Shown here in pieces: positions 10,382 through 22,215 of a DNA stretch of 64,000 bases (positions are counted from its first letter, which is position 1; every line of letters begins with the position of its first letter). A model generated the notes under the pieces. The model had not been told where the DNA came from. It made no database searches and saw only the letters and a list, made by a program, of their open reading frames with translations. The DNA lies in assembly GCA_015039365.1 (NCBI GenBank), contig WION01000005.1, positions 496,001 through 560,000 on the forward strand, written 5' to 3'. The position numbers and the translations under genes are program-made. This stretch comes from Amanita rubescens. Its lineage: Eukaryota > Basidiomycota > Agaricomycetes > Agaricales > Amanitaceae.

Positions 10382-10960
10382 CATGTGCTTAGAAGTTCAT
10401 TGATCCATACATGCTGTACCTGCTCCCGTCTCATACATAATTCAACAGAATATACAAAGGAAAATCCAAACTAATCAACTAAGGAAGCCTCCTAGCGGCA
10501 AACTAATCCCGAGAGACCTTCATGATTCCATTGTTGTCGTTCCAGAGACAAGGCACGAAAATCCTCGACTTCACTTGGGGTGGAGTAGTTGACTGCCCGA
10601 ACTTCCGAGGCCTCAACGTCAACGTTCACGGATTATGGTCCTGACCATGGCGATTGCCACGAGAGAGCCGCCATCGCGTCATCACCCAATCTTCGGGTTC
10701 AACTCGTTAGTGAATTTTTCAATGCCTGATATCAGTTAACAGTAGAAAGTTCTGCGGCTTGTCAGTTATTGAATATACCGTCTGCTCGTTCATTACTGTT
10801 CGATTGGTCGGCAATTGCCGCCGACTTGACCTAGACCCGTTACGTAACCAGGAGTTTTTAATGGAACGAATCTGTAGCCAGAAGTAATTAGATCAGAATG
10901 AAGTTATCAAGTGCTGTTCATTCCTTCTGCCTCATTCCGAGCCTTTAGAGAACAATCTCT
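10382..10960. other. Intergenic region between HNT1 and RPAP1
   Basis: No conserved reading frame, RNA gene or copy of the surrounding duplicated genes could be found in these 579 bp. It presumably contains the HNT1 terminator and the RPAP1 promoter. Confidence 0.5.
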
Positions 10961-13900
10961 ATGTCGAACAAAGCACTTATTGGTTCCGTGGTCGAGAGGA
11001 AAACGTCCACCTGGAGCAATCCCCCGAAACCTTCTGCGCAAACCAATCTAGGTTTTCCCTCTGCCCAGCATCGCTCAAAGAGCGCTTTCGCTCGAAACAA
11101 GGAGAAACAACGAAATCGTGGAACAGCTCGCCTCAGAGATGTCCCAAATATCGCATCTCCACCTGTCCAGGTACCTGGGCAGGAGGCAAATCCAAACAAT
11201 TGGAGGGAACAAATAGGCAGTGAGAACCAGCGTAGAGTGGAAGCTATGACCGAAGAAGAAAGAGAAGAAGAGAAAAAGCAAATATACGAACGTTTTGGCC
11301 CTGAAATAGGCAGCATCTTGAAACGGGCGAAGGAACGGGTTGCTTCCAAGAAAGAACCGGAGCCAAAGTCAATCCCGGCCTCTGATGCAAGAAGTACGTG
11401 CGATATTCGCTTGCAACAGGGCTTTCTGTACTAATACTGCGCGCAGTTGCTCCCCCTGAAACAAGCATAAGCCGTCCACCTAGTCGAGTGCGATTCGCTG
11501 AATTACAACCACAGGATGTACATGTATACCAATCAGCACCCCCATCTCCACGCAAGACGCCTATTGCACTACCACCACCTCCCGCGAATGATGACTCGAT
11601 TGTCTCTCTTGGTAGTTTTGTGGTTAAGCCGCCTAAGCGAGCTACCGGCGATTCGTCTGATAAGACAGATGAAGGCACACCAGAGCACATTCGTCGGCAT
11701 TATTTCCCTGACGCTCCTATCGATGATCCCAACCTTGCTTGGTTAAAGCCACCGTTAGAGGCGGAAAAGGGGTCGTCTTCTACGTTGAGGTTTGACCTAT
11801 CTGGAAACCCTATTCCGCCCGAGGTGTCGTCCTCTTTACCAACCCACCTTGGTTTACACCATCATGCAGAGGGTTATCATGCTGGCTACACCCTTGATGA
11901 CATCTTTTTGTTATCCCGCTCTAGTGTCCCTTCTCAGCGGGCCACAATGCTGGGTGTGCTAGCGCGGATTGCGACGAAGCTGATTGCAGCGAAGGAGGGT
12001 GACACTGCGGGACTTGAGGAGTTTATTGGAAAAGAGGAGGAACTGAGGAAACGAATGCTCGCAGCGGGCCTTGAAGCAACGAATGTCCGAGGCAGCGTCG
12101 GTGCACGTGCCATAGAACTTGCCTGGACCTGTGTCGTCAGATGGGATGAAGGTTTACTGGATATTCTTGGTGTAGAACTGCAGCGTGGATCGGACGATGT
12201 CCTTGGTTCTATTCCTTTCGAGCAATTCCTACCGCAAGTGGCGGCTATTTACGATCAGGGCGATACACAACTTGAATCTCTAATTCACCTTCTTGCTATC
12301 CTTCGTCGCCTGGCGCAGCAGAACAATGAAATTGCCGCAACGATCGTAACCACACCAAAGCTGATCTCCAACTTGGTCAGAACCCACCTCATTGCACCCA
12401 TCCCACCTCAAGGTCCTGCTCGTAATCCGGAACCGGCTGTAGTGGAGTTTTTGACCATCCTGGCTCTCGCGAGTCGTTCAAATGCCGAGGCCCTGGTCGA
12501 GTACGCTGATGCCTTACTTCCATTTGTGACGCTCCTTCCACATGACTCCCCGTTTCCGATATCTTTGGGGGTTTCCTTATTGACAGCCACGCTCCGTTTC
12601 TACACGACTTTAGGTGCTTATGGGTTTTATGCTCATATCGCCTCTACAGCAATGACACATCTAATGGAGTTGGAACATTTTATCAAATCGCCGAAATGTT
12701 CGTCCCAGAGACTTTGCGCTGCGTGGGCAGACCTACTATCGGTCTGGATGATATGCGCCGCTGATCCCCACCAGACATCTCCTCCGCACGAAATACTATG
12801 GAGCCAAGTCACTAGCCTCGGTTGGCACTCAGCGATTTTGGATCTCACGGATAAATTGGATGTTCACGAACGTGATCGCGAAGCTTGGGGGGCAGTTTGG
12901 AGAGCTGAAACGGCTTGGCTAACAGGATGCAGAGTTAACGCTATCAAGGCTGGCCAAGCAGAAAGGGCACAGTGTTTAACACGTGTTCAGGACAACTTCG
13001 CGAGTGACAAGGAAAAGCGCATAGTCGAATTTGCAATGGATGGCTTCCGCCAACGTCTCATAATCTTGGGCACCATGTCTTTCGATGATGAATGGCTCCA
13101 GAGCATCGTTGCCCTGAATGGACATGCGGATATTCTTGCATCAGTCATCAACTTTTGGGTTTCATGCACACCGCCTCTATCTGAGGGACCATTATCCGCT
13201 CCCCCTTTCTTCCTACCATTCTCAAAGATATCCGACGTCTGTGAACAGCTTGTCAAGCACGTCCTTTGGACAACTGCATCTAACAGTGGTTCTTACGCAT
13301 ATTCTCTTGTCCGACCGCTCTCTTCATTGCTAGCAGCATATCTAGGCCTGTCGAGAAGACTCCCGGACACATCACAGGACTTATGGGTGGCTCAGACACT
13401 GTCAATAATCACGAGACTCTTGCCAGGCCACGAGGAGTTTGCATCGAGCACACTTGAAGAGCTTCTTAAGACACTAAATTCTGAATGGCTGCAGTCCAAA
13501 GGTTATGGCGAGATTCCAATAGTGGTTGAGAGTGGAGGGATTGATCTTATTAAGCCATTCTTAATACACACGCTTCGACCGAAGCAAGATGTTTATGTTG
13601 GGCCATTTCCACCTTCTGTAACATCAATCGCCCTCGCCACGACCCAAAGGTTGTCCTCGTTAATCCACCTCTCAGAATTTGGCCTTCCCTTGAAGCGCGA
13701 TTGGACCTTATCTCCTTTGGATCATTTATTGCGATCAGGCGCTTCGCCAGTCTTCCAAGCATTGCCTACGAACTGGAATGGATCAGAGCTCGGGGTCGTG
13801 CGGGCTACGCTGTTGTTCACAGTGGCAGTGCGTGACATCCTGGTCAATTATGGGTTGGGCGAGTTCTCCCTTTGCCGTGAAGAGGCCGTCTTCGGTTGTA

Positions 13901-14586
13901 TGAAGGTCTTCATGCTTGAACACGAACAACCCCAAACCGATTCGAGTACTGAAGTGTTCCGAGATGCTGCGGTGACGCACTTGATGGACACTCTGTTGCA
14001 GCCGTTCACATTTGGTGCCATTTCGGCGCAGTCGTCGCCAGATGTAGGTTCATCCGAGAAAGAAAGTCTGGAGATTGTCGCATCTCGCTTCCTCGGGTCA
14101 TCGACGCCATTCTTTCAGTACTATACTGATTTTGTGGCCTTGTATGATGCAATATCATTCGCTCATCCGCTTTTCGCCCGCTTACTTCTACCTCCCCTGT
14201 CGATGCGATATGCGATGGACTATAGAAAGCATTTATGGGACGACTTTGGGCATGTCATAAAGACGGTCAAGACCCCAGTCGAACAAGTTATCATGGTCGA
14301 CATCAGAGAGTATCTTTATCCCGTGGAAGACAATGCGCCAATGCTGCGGTCGTATGTTCGGGCCCTTGTTCACGACATACCTAAAGAGTTCCTTCAATTG
14401 GTGGCGATACATCATGTGGCAAGTAACATTTGGCCAGACCAGGCGGAAGAACCCGCAGTCTTCGACGAAGATCGGGCACTCGAGTTTCTGAGAACGGTGG
14501 TTGAGCAGGGCAGCAGGGAAGTGGCACAGAAAGTGATTTCTTATCGGCAAACAAAAGGCTGGATTACTTCCGCCTTCTTGTTATGA
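10961..14586 (+). CDS. RNA polymerase II-associated protein 1 (RPAP1) homologue
   Basis: RPAP1 binds RNA polymerase II and helps its assembly, nuclear import and Mediator contact. Two exons (10961-11393, 11447-14586) give 1190 residues. The RPAP1 N-terminal domain lies near residues 80-125, with NWREQIG, then an acidic EEEREEEKKQIYERFGP helix, ending ILKRAKE. The C-terminal signature domain lies near residues 257-330, with RFDLSGNPI, HLGLHHHAEG and AGYTLDDIFLL. A long helical region without motifs follows, as in the family. The gene is intact, and a 160-bp stretch of it (about 13280-13455) was copied to 19107-19269. GSH2 starts 153 bp downstream on the same strand. Confidence 0.92.
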
Positions 14587-14739
14587 GGTAGATGCGATGA
14601 TGAAGGAATCGAGGGTGGCGATTGTGAAGCGTTGGAAAGGTGGCGAGGGCCTAGCTGAACGTCTGGAGGTCCTTTTTGAGTAACTTATAGAGTCGGAACG
14701 CGTAGCCAGTTAAATGACGTGATTGGTCCACCACTCACC

Positions 14740-16508
14740 ATGACATTCAAGTATTCTGAGTGGCCTCCAACAATTTCAAAGTCTCAGCTGGAAGACTTGA
14801 CTGTCCATGCAACAACGTATGCCCTTGCACATGGCCTTTTGTACCGTCCGCCCGGTCATCCCCAGCCTCTCGTGCCAGCTTCCGCCATACATGCTCCATT
14901 GGCACTGTTACCTTCCCCCTTCCCTAGAAAGCTATTTTTCGACGCGAAGAGACTGCAAAGGATCTATAATGTCCTCTATGCCCAGATTGCGATGGACGCC
15001 GACTTTCTCGACGCGGTTATGGGTGCAGAGCAAGGCCTGGGCAAGGTAGATCAATTCATCGGTCAGCTATGGAAGGGCTGGAAACAACTACGAGAGGAAG
15101 GGCTTGCTCAGGTATCTCAAACTTCCTCTACCCCGATCCTGGATCACAACCGAGGTAGCCGTTGCATTTGGGAATATTCAGATCAGATTATCTTCTTCAC
15201 TACTCGTCTTCAGACGATCGGTATTCTCTCAAGCAGGTCGAATTCAACACCATCTCGGTCTCATTCGGGGCATTATCGCAGCGCATTTCTGAACTACACA
15301 GGTAATGAATATGTTCACATCACTCATTCGTTCCTGAACAAACATTTAGATATCTAAATGGACTGACGAATTACTATAACATATCTCCTTATCTACACAC
15401 CCGTAACTTTCCCAACAACGATACAATCGCGACCGTAGCCGAAGGTCTGGCTATAGCACACGCTGCGTATAATGAACCAAGGTAAACTTTATCCTCCGAG
15501 ATTGATACTTCTGATTCACATCATTGCAGTGCTTGGGTGCTTTTCGTTACTCAACCCCATGAGCGTAATGTCTTTGACCAGCGATGGATTGAATATCATC
15601 TGTTTGAGAAGTGCGTCATTTATATCTGTCTGGGCCCGGCTATGTATTAACTGATTTTACCTCGCAGACATCGAATCCGGGTCATTCGCCAGACGTTCGA
15701 GCAACTAGGAAGCAGCGCAGCAGTCGATCCAAAGACAGGAAATCTTTGCATAACCTGTTCCCTGGTACCTTCGGGTTTTGTGGAAATTTCCGTTGTCTAT
15801 TATCGCGCGGGTTATGTACCATCAGACTACGCCTCATCTGACGACTATTCGACTCGCTTCCTCTTAGAACGGTCCAGAGCTATCAACTGTCCTACGATTG
15901 CTCTTCAGCTGGCCGGGAGCAAAAAGATTCAGCAGATTCTGACCCAAGATGGCGTCCTTGAGGAATTCCTCTGCAACCCGAAGAGACGCCTTGTCTTTGG
16001 AATTGACGAGGTCAAAGCATTACGAGATACATTCATGGCGATGTGGAGTCTTGAAGTTAGCGCGGATGGCGTGACGCCAGACCACGAAGCAGCACAAGCG
16101 GGGGAAGAACAGTATGGAGTTCGCCGCGCCAGAGAAAAGGCCAACTCACTTGTCTTGAAACCACAACGCGAGGGCGGTGGAAACAATGTATATAAGGACG
16201 ATATACCCGAATTTCTTGACAAGCTCGATCCGGCGGAGCGGCAAGCTTGGATTGCAATGGAATTGATCACTCCTCCACAAGGTGTAGCTAATTACCTCCT
16301 TCGAGCAGGAAGCGCCGGTAATCAAGGGCCAATCAAAACTGAAGTAATCAGCGAACTGGGCATATTCGGCTGGGCACTTTTTGGGGGAGAAACATTGGTA
16401 GAGAATGAAGGAGGCTGGTTAGTACGGACAAAAGGGAAGGAGAGCGATGAAGGCGGGGTGGCAGCTGGATTTTCAGTCCTTGATTCAGTCCTTTTGGTTG
16501 ACGATTAA
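14740..16508 (+). CDS. GSH2: Glutathione synthetase
   Basis: It joins gamma-glutamylcysteine and glycine using ATP, the second step of glutathione synthesis. Five exons (14740-15111, 15159-15301, 15350-15481, 15530-15610, 15668-16508) give 522 residues. Family signatures are PLHLGIFRSDY, SLKQVEFNTIS, the substrate-site segment VYYRAGY, CPTIALQLAGSKK, the glycine-rich ATP loop LVLKPQREGGGNN at about residue 400, and a C-terminal GWLVRTK with the usual GGVAAGFSVLDSV. The gene is complete. Two pieces of it were copied elsewhere in the window: exon 2/intron 2 to 9290-9411 and the last 80 bases to 19273-19352. Confidence 0.96.
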
Positions 16509-16655
16509 CCAGTAGATTAGTAGATCAGCATCGGGAAAGGAAAGATGTTAGAAGCGTGCGAATAACATTCTAAATTGGCTCAAAAAGAATCGTGTATCTG
16601 GATTCTGCACACCTTTTGGCATAAATGCTATACCTATGGGTGTCCCAGAACCTTT

Positions 16656-16673
16656 GTACCATATATATGGTAC
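16656..16673. repeat. Perfect 18-bp palindrome upstream of copy B
   Basis: The 18 bases GTACCATATATATGGTAC equal their own reverse complement. They lie 86 bp before the ATG of copy B. Copies A and C keep only a weakly related sequence there. It may be a dimeric-factor site or chance in AT-rich DNA. Confidence 0.4.
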
Positions 16674-16739
16674 ATAGCTCGTCCCAGGCACTGCACCACA
16701 GCCGCCCGCAGCCCTAATATATATGTCGAGCACATGTCC

Positions 16740-18720
16740 TTTGAATCTCCCACCAACCATGTCAAATTCCGCCTCCGCGACTTCTGACAAGCTGGGCATC
16801 CAGTCCATCACCTTCGGAAACAGTCTCGTCCCAGTCGGCGCGTTGACGACTCTCATCGGGTCCGACATCGCCGAGATGCTCGCGCTGGGAGAGAGAGGAT
16901 CAGCTGGTTTGGTCTGGAGCGTCGCCAGTGCGTTCGGAGCCCCTTCTGTCATCAAGGCTTGCATCAGCGGGGCGAGTCCTGGGTGGCTCAGATCGCTGCT
17001 GGGGTTGAGGACTAGGGCTTCCGATAGAACGATCGGGTTGGATTTGAAACTCGCGCGCAAATCCAGCTGGGTAATGAAGGTCCGACGCACTTTCAACAAT
17101 GGCCCATTAGGCGTGTCTTGTGATGCAAGGGCGTTGCGGGTAGATTTTCTTTCTTTATTGTGGAGTCACCAACGAAATTTATTTATAGAAGGTACACTTG
17201 TCGAGGGATCACCCCTCATGTAATGACGTTTATGCCTTTGACCGTTCGACCATGCGGATGGTTGGGGGGCTCCAGAAGACTCTTCCTCGTGATCCACTCA
17301 CCATCTATGTAGGTACCCCACTCCCATTTTCCCGTGTCCGCACCATCCGCCAGTCGTCGGCACTTGTGTTGTCACCGCTTAAGTACTTAGAACTGTATTA
17401 CCACTGGACTAATGGCGCACGTCACCTGGCGATCATTTTGGCCGTCCATTTCTCGTTCTTTTTCGTCTCTGGGTGCATCATCGCTTTTCGAGAGATGTTT
17501 CTTGCCCGGAGGCCCGCCGATATCGGGAACCTCGACGCCATCATCGGCGAATTACCCACATGGAAGAAGGCTGGCGGCGAGAAGAATATCGTCCTTGGTC
17601 TCCTTGCTGACCCAAGGACCTCGATCTGGTGGAGGGCCATGTGGTCCATCGGCGGGCTTCTGCACATCGTCTCGCTCGTCCTCACCTACTTCATCTTGAG
17701 CAAGATGACCCCGGAGTTCACACTCGCGTGGGTAGGATTTCAGGTGGCTTGGCTTGGCTGCCGCATCCTCGCATACTACTTCACCGAGAGCATGGAGCCG
17801 ATGGCCGGTCGCATGATGGTCGGCCACCAGTGGCAAGATCTCGATGTGTCGATGAAGACCCGCGTCTTGAATCTCACCCTTGCTGCCGCGCAGTATCAGA
17901 CCCACGTCCACCCGCGCAGCATAGAGTCGTATGCAGACGACTCCTTCTCCGCACGGCACATCATGAACCTGCTCGGTGAGCCTCAGGAGCTGCAGATGTC
18001 GTGCGAGCTCCCGCGCTATTTCGACCTGAGCAAATTATCCTCCATCGAAATCAAGATCACTGCCACGATCGGCGACACCGTCCTTTCGAGCGCCATGTGG
18101 ATGGTTGGCTCGGACATGTCCCCGATGGATATGTACGACTGCTGCCTCATTTTCCTTTCCTTTCCACCACCACCACCTTCACCATCTTCGCGATCTTTGG
18201 GTCCCCCACCTGCACCTTCCACATTTGCCATACCTGCTGCGCGCGTGGCATATGACATCGGAGAGTCTAACAGCCCCGACACAGAAGGACGCACCCCCGT
18301 CTTCGTGCCCCGTGGCACCGGTACAAGGTATGTTCAAGCCTGGTTGTACTGGATTCCCTGCGGCCCCAATCGGTGGCTGCAGGTCCAAAGCAAGAACCTA
18401 ACAGTTTTGGGGCGCTGCACGGCGGAGGTGCTGGACGACGGACAGCTATCTGCACTACTCGGGGCTGGGAATTTGAATATCAGTTTGACACATGCGAAGG
18501 AGGTCAAGGAGACCGTCGGGCTTTCTCGTGCTGGGGTCGAGGCACTGTTCAAGCTATTACCCGGAACCAAGTAGAATAAATACAAGAATTGGAGAAGTAT
18601 ATGGATGTATACCTGGCGAGACATTGATGCAAAACGAAAAAAACATATATGTATGAACCGTGCTTCCCTTCTCATGGCATGTTTATTCTACCCTTGTTGT
18701 AATCCACATGTAGTCTTTGG
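16740..18720 (+). repeat. Segmental repeat unit B (direct repeat of 19660-21650)
   Basis: The unit contains the membrane-protein gene, a little upstream sequence and about 140 bp of 3' flank. The 3' flank aligns with that of copy C through the shared GATGTATACCTGG and ATGCAAAACGAAAAA stretches down to a short remnant of a minus-strand gene (about 18678-18722). Confidence 0.75.
16759..18574 (+). CDS. Multi-pass membrane protein of unknown function, copy B
   Basis: Two exons (16759-17139, 17189-18574) give 588 residues. Five hydrophobic segments can be seen: around residues 23-40 and 47-70, then about 205-225, 275-297 and 300-324. The N-terminal motif SITFGNSLVPVGALTTLIGSD is followed by ALGERGSAGLVWS. 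The second half is soluble and includes a proline-rich run (SFPPPPPSPSS) and WIPCGPNRWLQVQSKN before the end KLLPGTK. I remember similar uncharacterised proteins in mushroom-forming fungi; no enzyme or transporter signature is visible. Copy B lies just after GSH2 and is very similar to copy C, from which it differs by a two-residue shorter length (three residues absent just after the intron). It is the likeliest ancestral position because GSH2 next to it is intact. Confidence 0.8.
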
Positions 18721-19106
18721 CGCGACCCGTTCGGCCATTTGTATCATTTAGGTTCATCGGTAAATTTCGCTGGTATTACAGTGGTCGATTCGGAATGCCC
18801 ATAGGACCAGGGGTCCGGGGGTGAAGTATGGGTGGGAAGACCATCTATTCTGCTGATTCGAGGATGGGTTGGCTCTTGATCCCTGCTCGTCGCCCTCTGG
18901 ATGTGTCTAACAAATGCTGGGGCAGTTCGCGCATAAAAAATATTCTTGTGATCAGACCCCTCCACTCTTGAATTATTGAATAAGCGTGGACACTGCGAGG
19001 CTCTCATCAGGAAAATGGCAGCTCTTTTGGGCCTTTGTCTCAGAAAACGTCATCTTTCAAACTCTGAAATCTTGTTTTACAATGCTATAGTCTATACAAT
19101 ACCAGG

Positions 19107-19269
19107 AGCATCTAGCAATAGTTCTTACTTATATTCTCTTGTCCAACTGCTCTCTTCACTGCTAGCAGCATGTCTAGGCCTGTCGAGAAGACTCTCGGAC
19201 ATATCATAGGACTTATGGGTGGCTCAGGCACTGTCAATAATCACAAGGCTCTTCAGTTTGCATCGAGCA
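19107..19269 (+). pseudogene. RPAP1 gene fragment
   Basis: It matches RPAP1 at about 13280-13455 with scattered substitutions and one deletion of about 16 bases. Shared stretches include TATTCTCTTGTCC, CTAGCAGCAT and GGCCTGTCGAGAAGACT. It has in-frame stops and no start, so it is a relic. It joins directly to a GSH2 relic, which fixes one breakpoint of the duplication. Confidence 0.88.
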
Positions 19270-19272
19270 TAC

Positions 19273-19352
19273 GGGAAGGAGAGTGATGAAGGCGGGGTGG
19301 CAGCCGGATTTTCGGTCCTTGATTCAGTCCTTTTGGTTGATGATTAACCAGC
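19273..19352 (+). pseudogene. GSH2 3'-end fragment fused to the RPAP1 fragment
   Basis: These 80 bases match the end of GSH2 (about 16434-16513) including its TAA stop. The fusion point removes about 3 kb that separate the two sequences in the intact RPAP1-GSH2 pair. The order RPAP1 piece, GSH2 piece, membrane gene C repeats the order RPAP1, GSH2, membrane gene B. Confidence 0.9.
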
Positions 19353-19680
19353 AGCTCCCTAGATGGGTGTGATCCCCGAAAAGTGGAGAGTTGAGCAGTA
19401 GGGATGTGCAAAAAACCAGGGGTTTCTTACCATAAACAACAGGGGAATAAGGTTCTGTTCCCACCCGTACATTTCCGGGTGTTGGGATTATGACAGTGTG
19501 CATGGCCGGTGCGTTGGATTGCCGGTGTGGCTCCATGACTGTGTTATATTTAGCCTAGCCATTTTATCTCTATTGATTTCGGGCGGAGACTCCTCTGCTC
19601 GCCCAGATATCCCAACATGGGAGCCCTGATATGTATGCCTGCCACAGCCTCATGCATGTCTTTTGAATCTCCCACCAACC
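19353..19680. other. Spacer upstream of copy C
   Basis: The last 40 bp before the ATG resemble the leader of copy B (CTTTTGAATCTCCCACCAACC). The rest has no counterpart elsewhere in the window and no coding signal. It could be inserted DNA at the duplication junction. Confidence 0.4.
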
Positions 19681-21650
19681 ATGTCAAATTTCACCTCTGC
19701 GACCTCTGACAACCTGGGCATCCAGTCCATCACCTTCGGAAACAGCCTCATCCCAGTTGGCGCGTTGACGATTCTCATCGGATCCGACATCGCTGAGAAG
19801 CTCGCGCTGGGAGAGAGAGGATCAGCTGGTTTGGTCTGGAGCGTCGCCAGTGCATTCGGAGCCCCTTCTGTCATCAAGGCTTGCATCAGTGGGGCAGGTC
19901 CTGGGTGGCTCAGATCGCTGCTGGGGTTGAGGAGTATCGCTTCCGATAGAGCGATCGGTCTGGATTTGAAACTCGCGCTCAAATCCAGCTGGGCAATCAA
20001 GGTCCGCCGTAATTTCATCGATGGCCCATTGGGCGTATCTTGTGACGCAAAGGCTTTGCAGGTAGATTTTCTTTCTATGTTGTGGACTCACCAATGAATT
20101 ATTTTATTTATAGAAGGTGCACAGTGAACCCTTGTCGAGGGACCACCCCTCATGTAACGACGTTTATGCCTTTGACCGTTCGACCATGCGCATAGTTGAA
20201 GGGCTCCAGAAGAGTGATCCACTCACCGTCTACGTAGGTTCCCCACTGCCATTTTTCCGCGTCCGCACCATCCTCCAGTTGTCGGCACTCGCGTTGTCAC
20301 CGCTTAAATACTTGGAACTGTATTACTACTGGACTAATGGCGCACGTCACTTGGCGCACATTTTGGCCATCCATTTCTCGTTCTTCTTCGTCTCTGGGTG
20401 CATCATCGCTTTTCGAGAGATGTTTCTTGCACGGAGGCCCGCCGATATCGGGAACCTCGATGCCATCATTGGCGAATTACCCACATGGAAGAAAGCTGGA
20501 GGCGAAAAGAATGTCATCCTTGGTCTCCTTACTGACCCAAGGACCTCGATCTGGTGGAGGACCATGTGGTCTATTGGCGCGCTTCTGCACATCGTCTCGC
20601 TCATCCTCACCTACTTCATCTTGAGCAAGATGACTCTGGCGTTCATACTCGCGTGGGTAGGATTTCAGGTGGCTTGGCTTGGCTGCCGCATCCTCGCATA
20701 CTACTTCACCGAGAGCATGGAGCCGATGGCCGATCGCATGATGGTCGGCCACCAGTGGCAAAATCTTGACATGTTGATGAAGACTCGTGTCTTGAACCTC
20801 ACCCTTGCTGCCGCGCAGTATCAGACCCACGTCCACCCGCGCGGCATAGAGTCATACGCAGATGATTCCTTCTCCGCACAGCAGATCAGGAACCTGCTCA
20901 GTGAACCTCAGGAGCTGCAGATGTCGTGCGAGCTCCCGCGCGATTTCGACCTTAGGCTGAGCAAATCGTCCTCGATTGAAATCCAGATCACTGCCACGAT
21001 CGGCGACACTGTGCTTTCGAGCGCCATGTGGATGGTTGGTTCGGACATGTCCCCGATGGATATGTACGACTGCTGCCTCGTTTTCCTTTCCTTTCCACCA
21101 CCACCACCATCGCCATCTTCACCATCTTTGGGTTCCCTGCCTGCACCTTCCACATTTGTCATACCTGCCGCACGCGTGGCATATGACATTGGAGAGTCTA
21201 ACAGCCCCGACACAGAGAAACACACCCCCGTCTTCGTGCCCCGCGGCACCAGTACAGGTTATGTTCAAGCCTGGTTGTACTGGATTCCCTGCGGCCCCAA
21301 TCGGTGGCTGCAGGTCCAAAGCAAGAACATGACAGTGTTGGGGCGCTGCACGGCGGAGGTGCTGGACGACGGACAGCTATCTGCACTGCTCGGAGCTGGG
21401 AACTTGAATATCAGTTTGACACATGTGAAGGAGGTCAAGGAAATCGTCAAGCTTTCTCGTGTTGGGGTCGAGGCACTGTTCAAGCTATTACCCGGAACCA
21501 AGTAGAATATATACAAGAATTGGAGAAGTGTATGGATGTATACCTGGTGAGACATTGATGCAAAACGAAAAAGAAACAAATATATGAACCATTCCCTTCT
21601 TATAGGATGTTTATTCTGCCCTCGTTGTCGTCCACACATAATCTTTGGCA
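19660..21650 (+). repeat. Segmental repeat unit C (direct repeat of 16740-18720)
   Basis: It carries copy C of the membrane-protein gene with matching leader and about 140 bp of matching 3' flank. Together with the RPAP1/GSH2 relics at 19107-19352 it represents a tandem duplicate of the RPAP1-GSH2-membrane protein interval with a large internal deletion. Confidence 0.75.
19681..21505 (+). CDS. Multi-pass membrane protein of unknown function, copy C
   Basis: Two exons (19681-20061, 20114-21505) give 590 residues; exon 1 is exactly as long as in copy B and the 52-nt intron is in the same place. The topology is the same: two helices in the first 70 residues, three more near residues 205-226, 276-297 and 300-325, then a soluble C-terminal half. 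Differences from B are mostly conservative substitutions, plus two small in-frame insertions: three residues after the intron, and two residues in the RDFDLRLSK region. Those length changes being in frame and the lack of stops suggest both B and C are under selection for protein. No function is known to me. No signal peptide cleavage site is obvious; the N-terminus may be a first helix. Confidence 0.8.
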
Positions 21651-21871
21651 CAGCCCTTGAGTTTTTGTCTCGCAACAAACCACAGCATCCTGGCAATGCC
21701 ATCTGGCTCTGGCTCTCTTTTTCTGACATTGTCAAACTCTTTAGAAACGAATGCGATGAGGTCCGCCCCCCCAACAGCCTCTAGTTTATGAATAACAGTG
21801 ATGCCAAAGAAATGAAGCCTACAATGCACTTGGATTGCGTACTGTGTTCGTACATGACTGTTCTGCTCCAA
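21611..21871 (-). pseudogene. C-terminal remnant of an unrecognised gene downstream of copy C
   Basis: A minus-strand frame of 86 residues ends with FVARQKLKGCAKDYVW and a stop at 21611. Its conserved-looking part starts about 60 residues before the stop, possibly after an AG acceptor. A shorter relative, reading GRAKDYMWITTR plus stop, lies at the same place behind copy B (about 18678-18722). It therefore belonged to the duplicated block and is probably the 3' end of a convergent gene lost elsewhere. I do not recognise the family. Confidence 0.4.
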
Positions 21872-22215
21872 AAGAGCAACCGCGAAGCAAGAAACCGATG
21901 ACCATTAATCTTATTAACTAGGTGTCGCAACAAGTAATATCGAGTAGAATATTGTAAGCTGTCGTCATCGTAGCATATGTTTTCCTAAGAACTGCTGCCA
22001 GGAGTGTGTTGTGAGAGACTCAGATAAGGCAAGAGCACCATCACACGTCGCGTTCTCCATACCCACATCCACATGACCTCAGTGGGCTTCACCCGGTATC
22101 GGAGACCAAGGTAAAGGAGGCCGGGCAGGGATGGATTAAGAAACATGTAAGGATGGCATAGGGAAAGTGGGGGAGCACAGTAACCTCTAAGCGCTTAACG
22201 GCAGGCAACCGGAAA
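21872..22215. other. Intergenic region, oxygenase promoter
   Basis: No coding or RNA signal is seen. It must contain the promoter of the 2OG-Fe(II) oxygenase gene. Confidence 0.45.

Noticed and set aside
18016..18318. Long minus-strand open frames opposite copies A, B and C (for example 18016-18318 and 20908-21249)
   Set aside because: They mirror the conserved sense gene and have no independent motif; they are frame shadows that recur because the sense sequence is duplicated.
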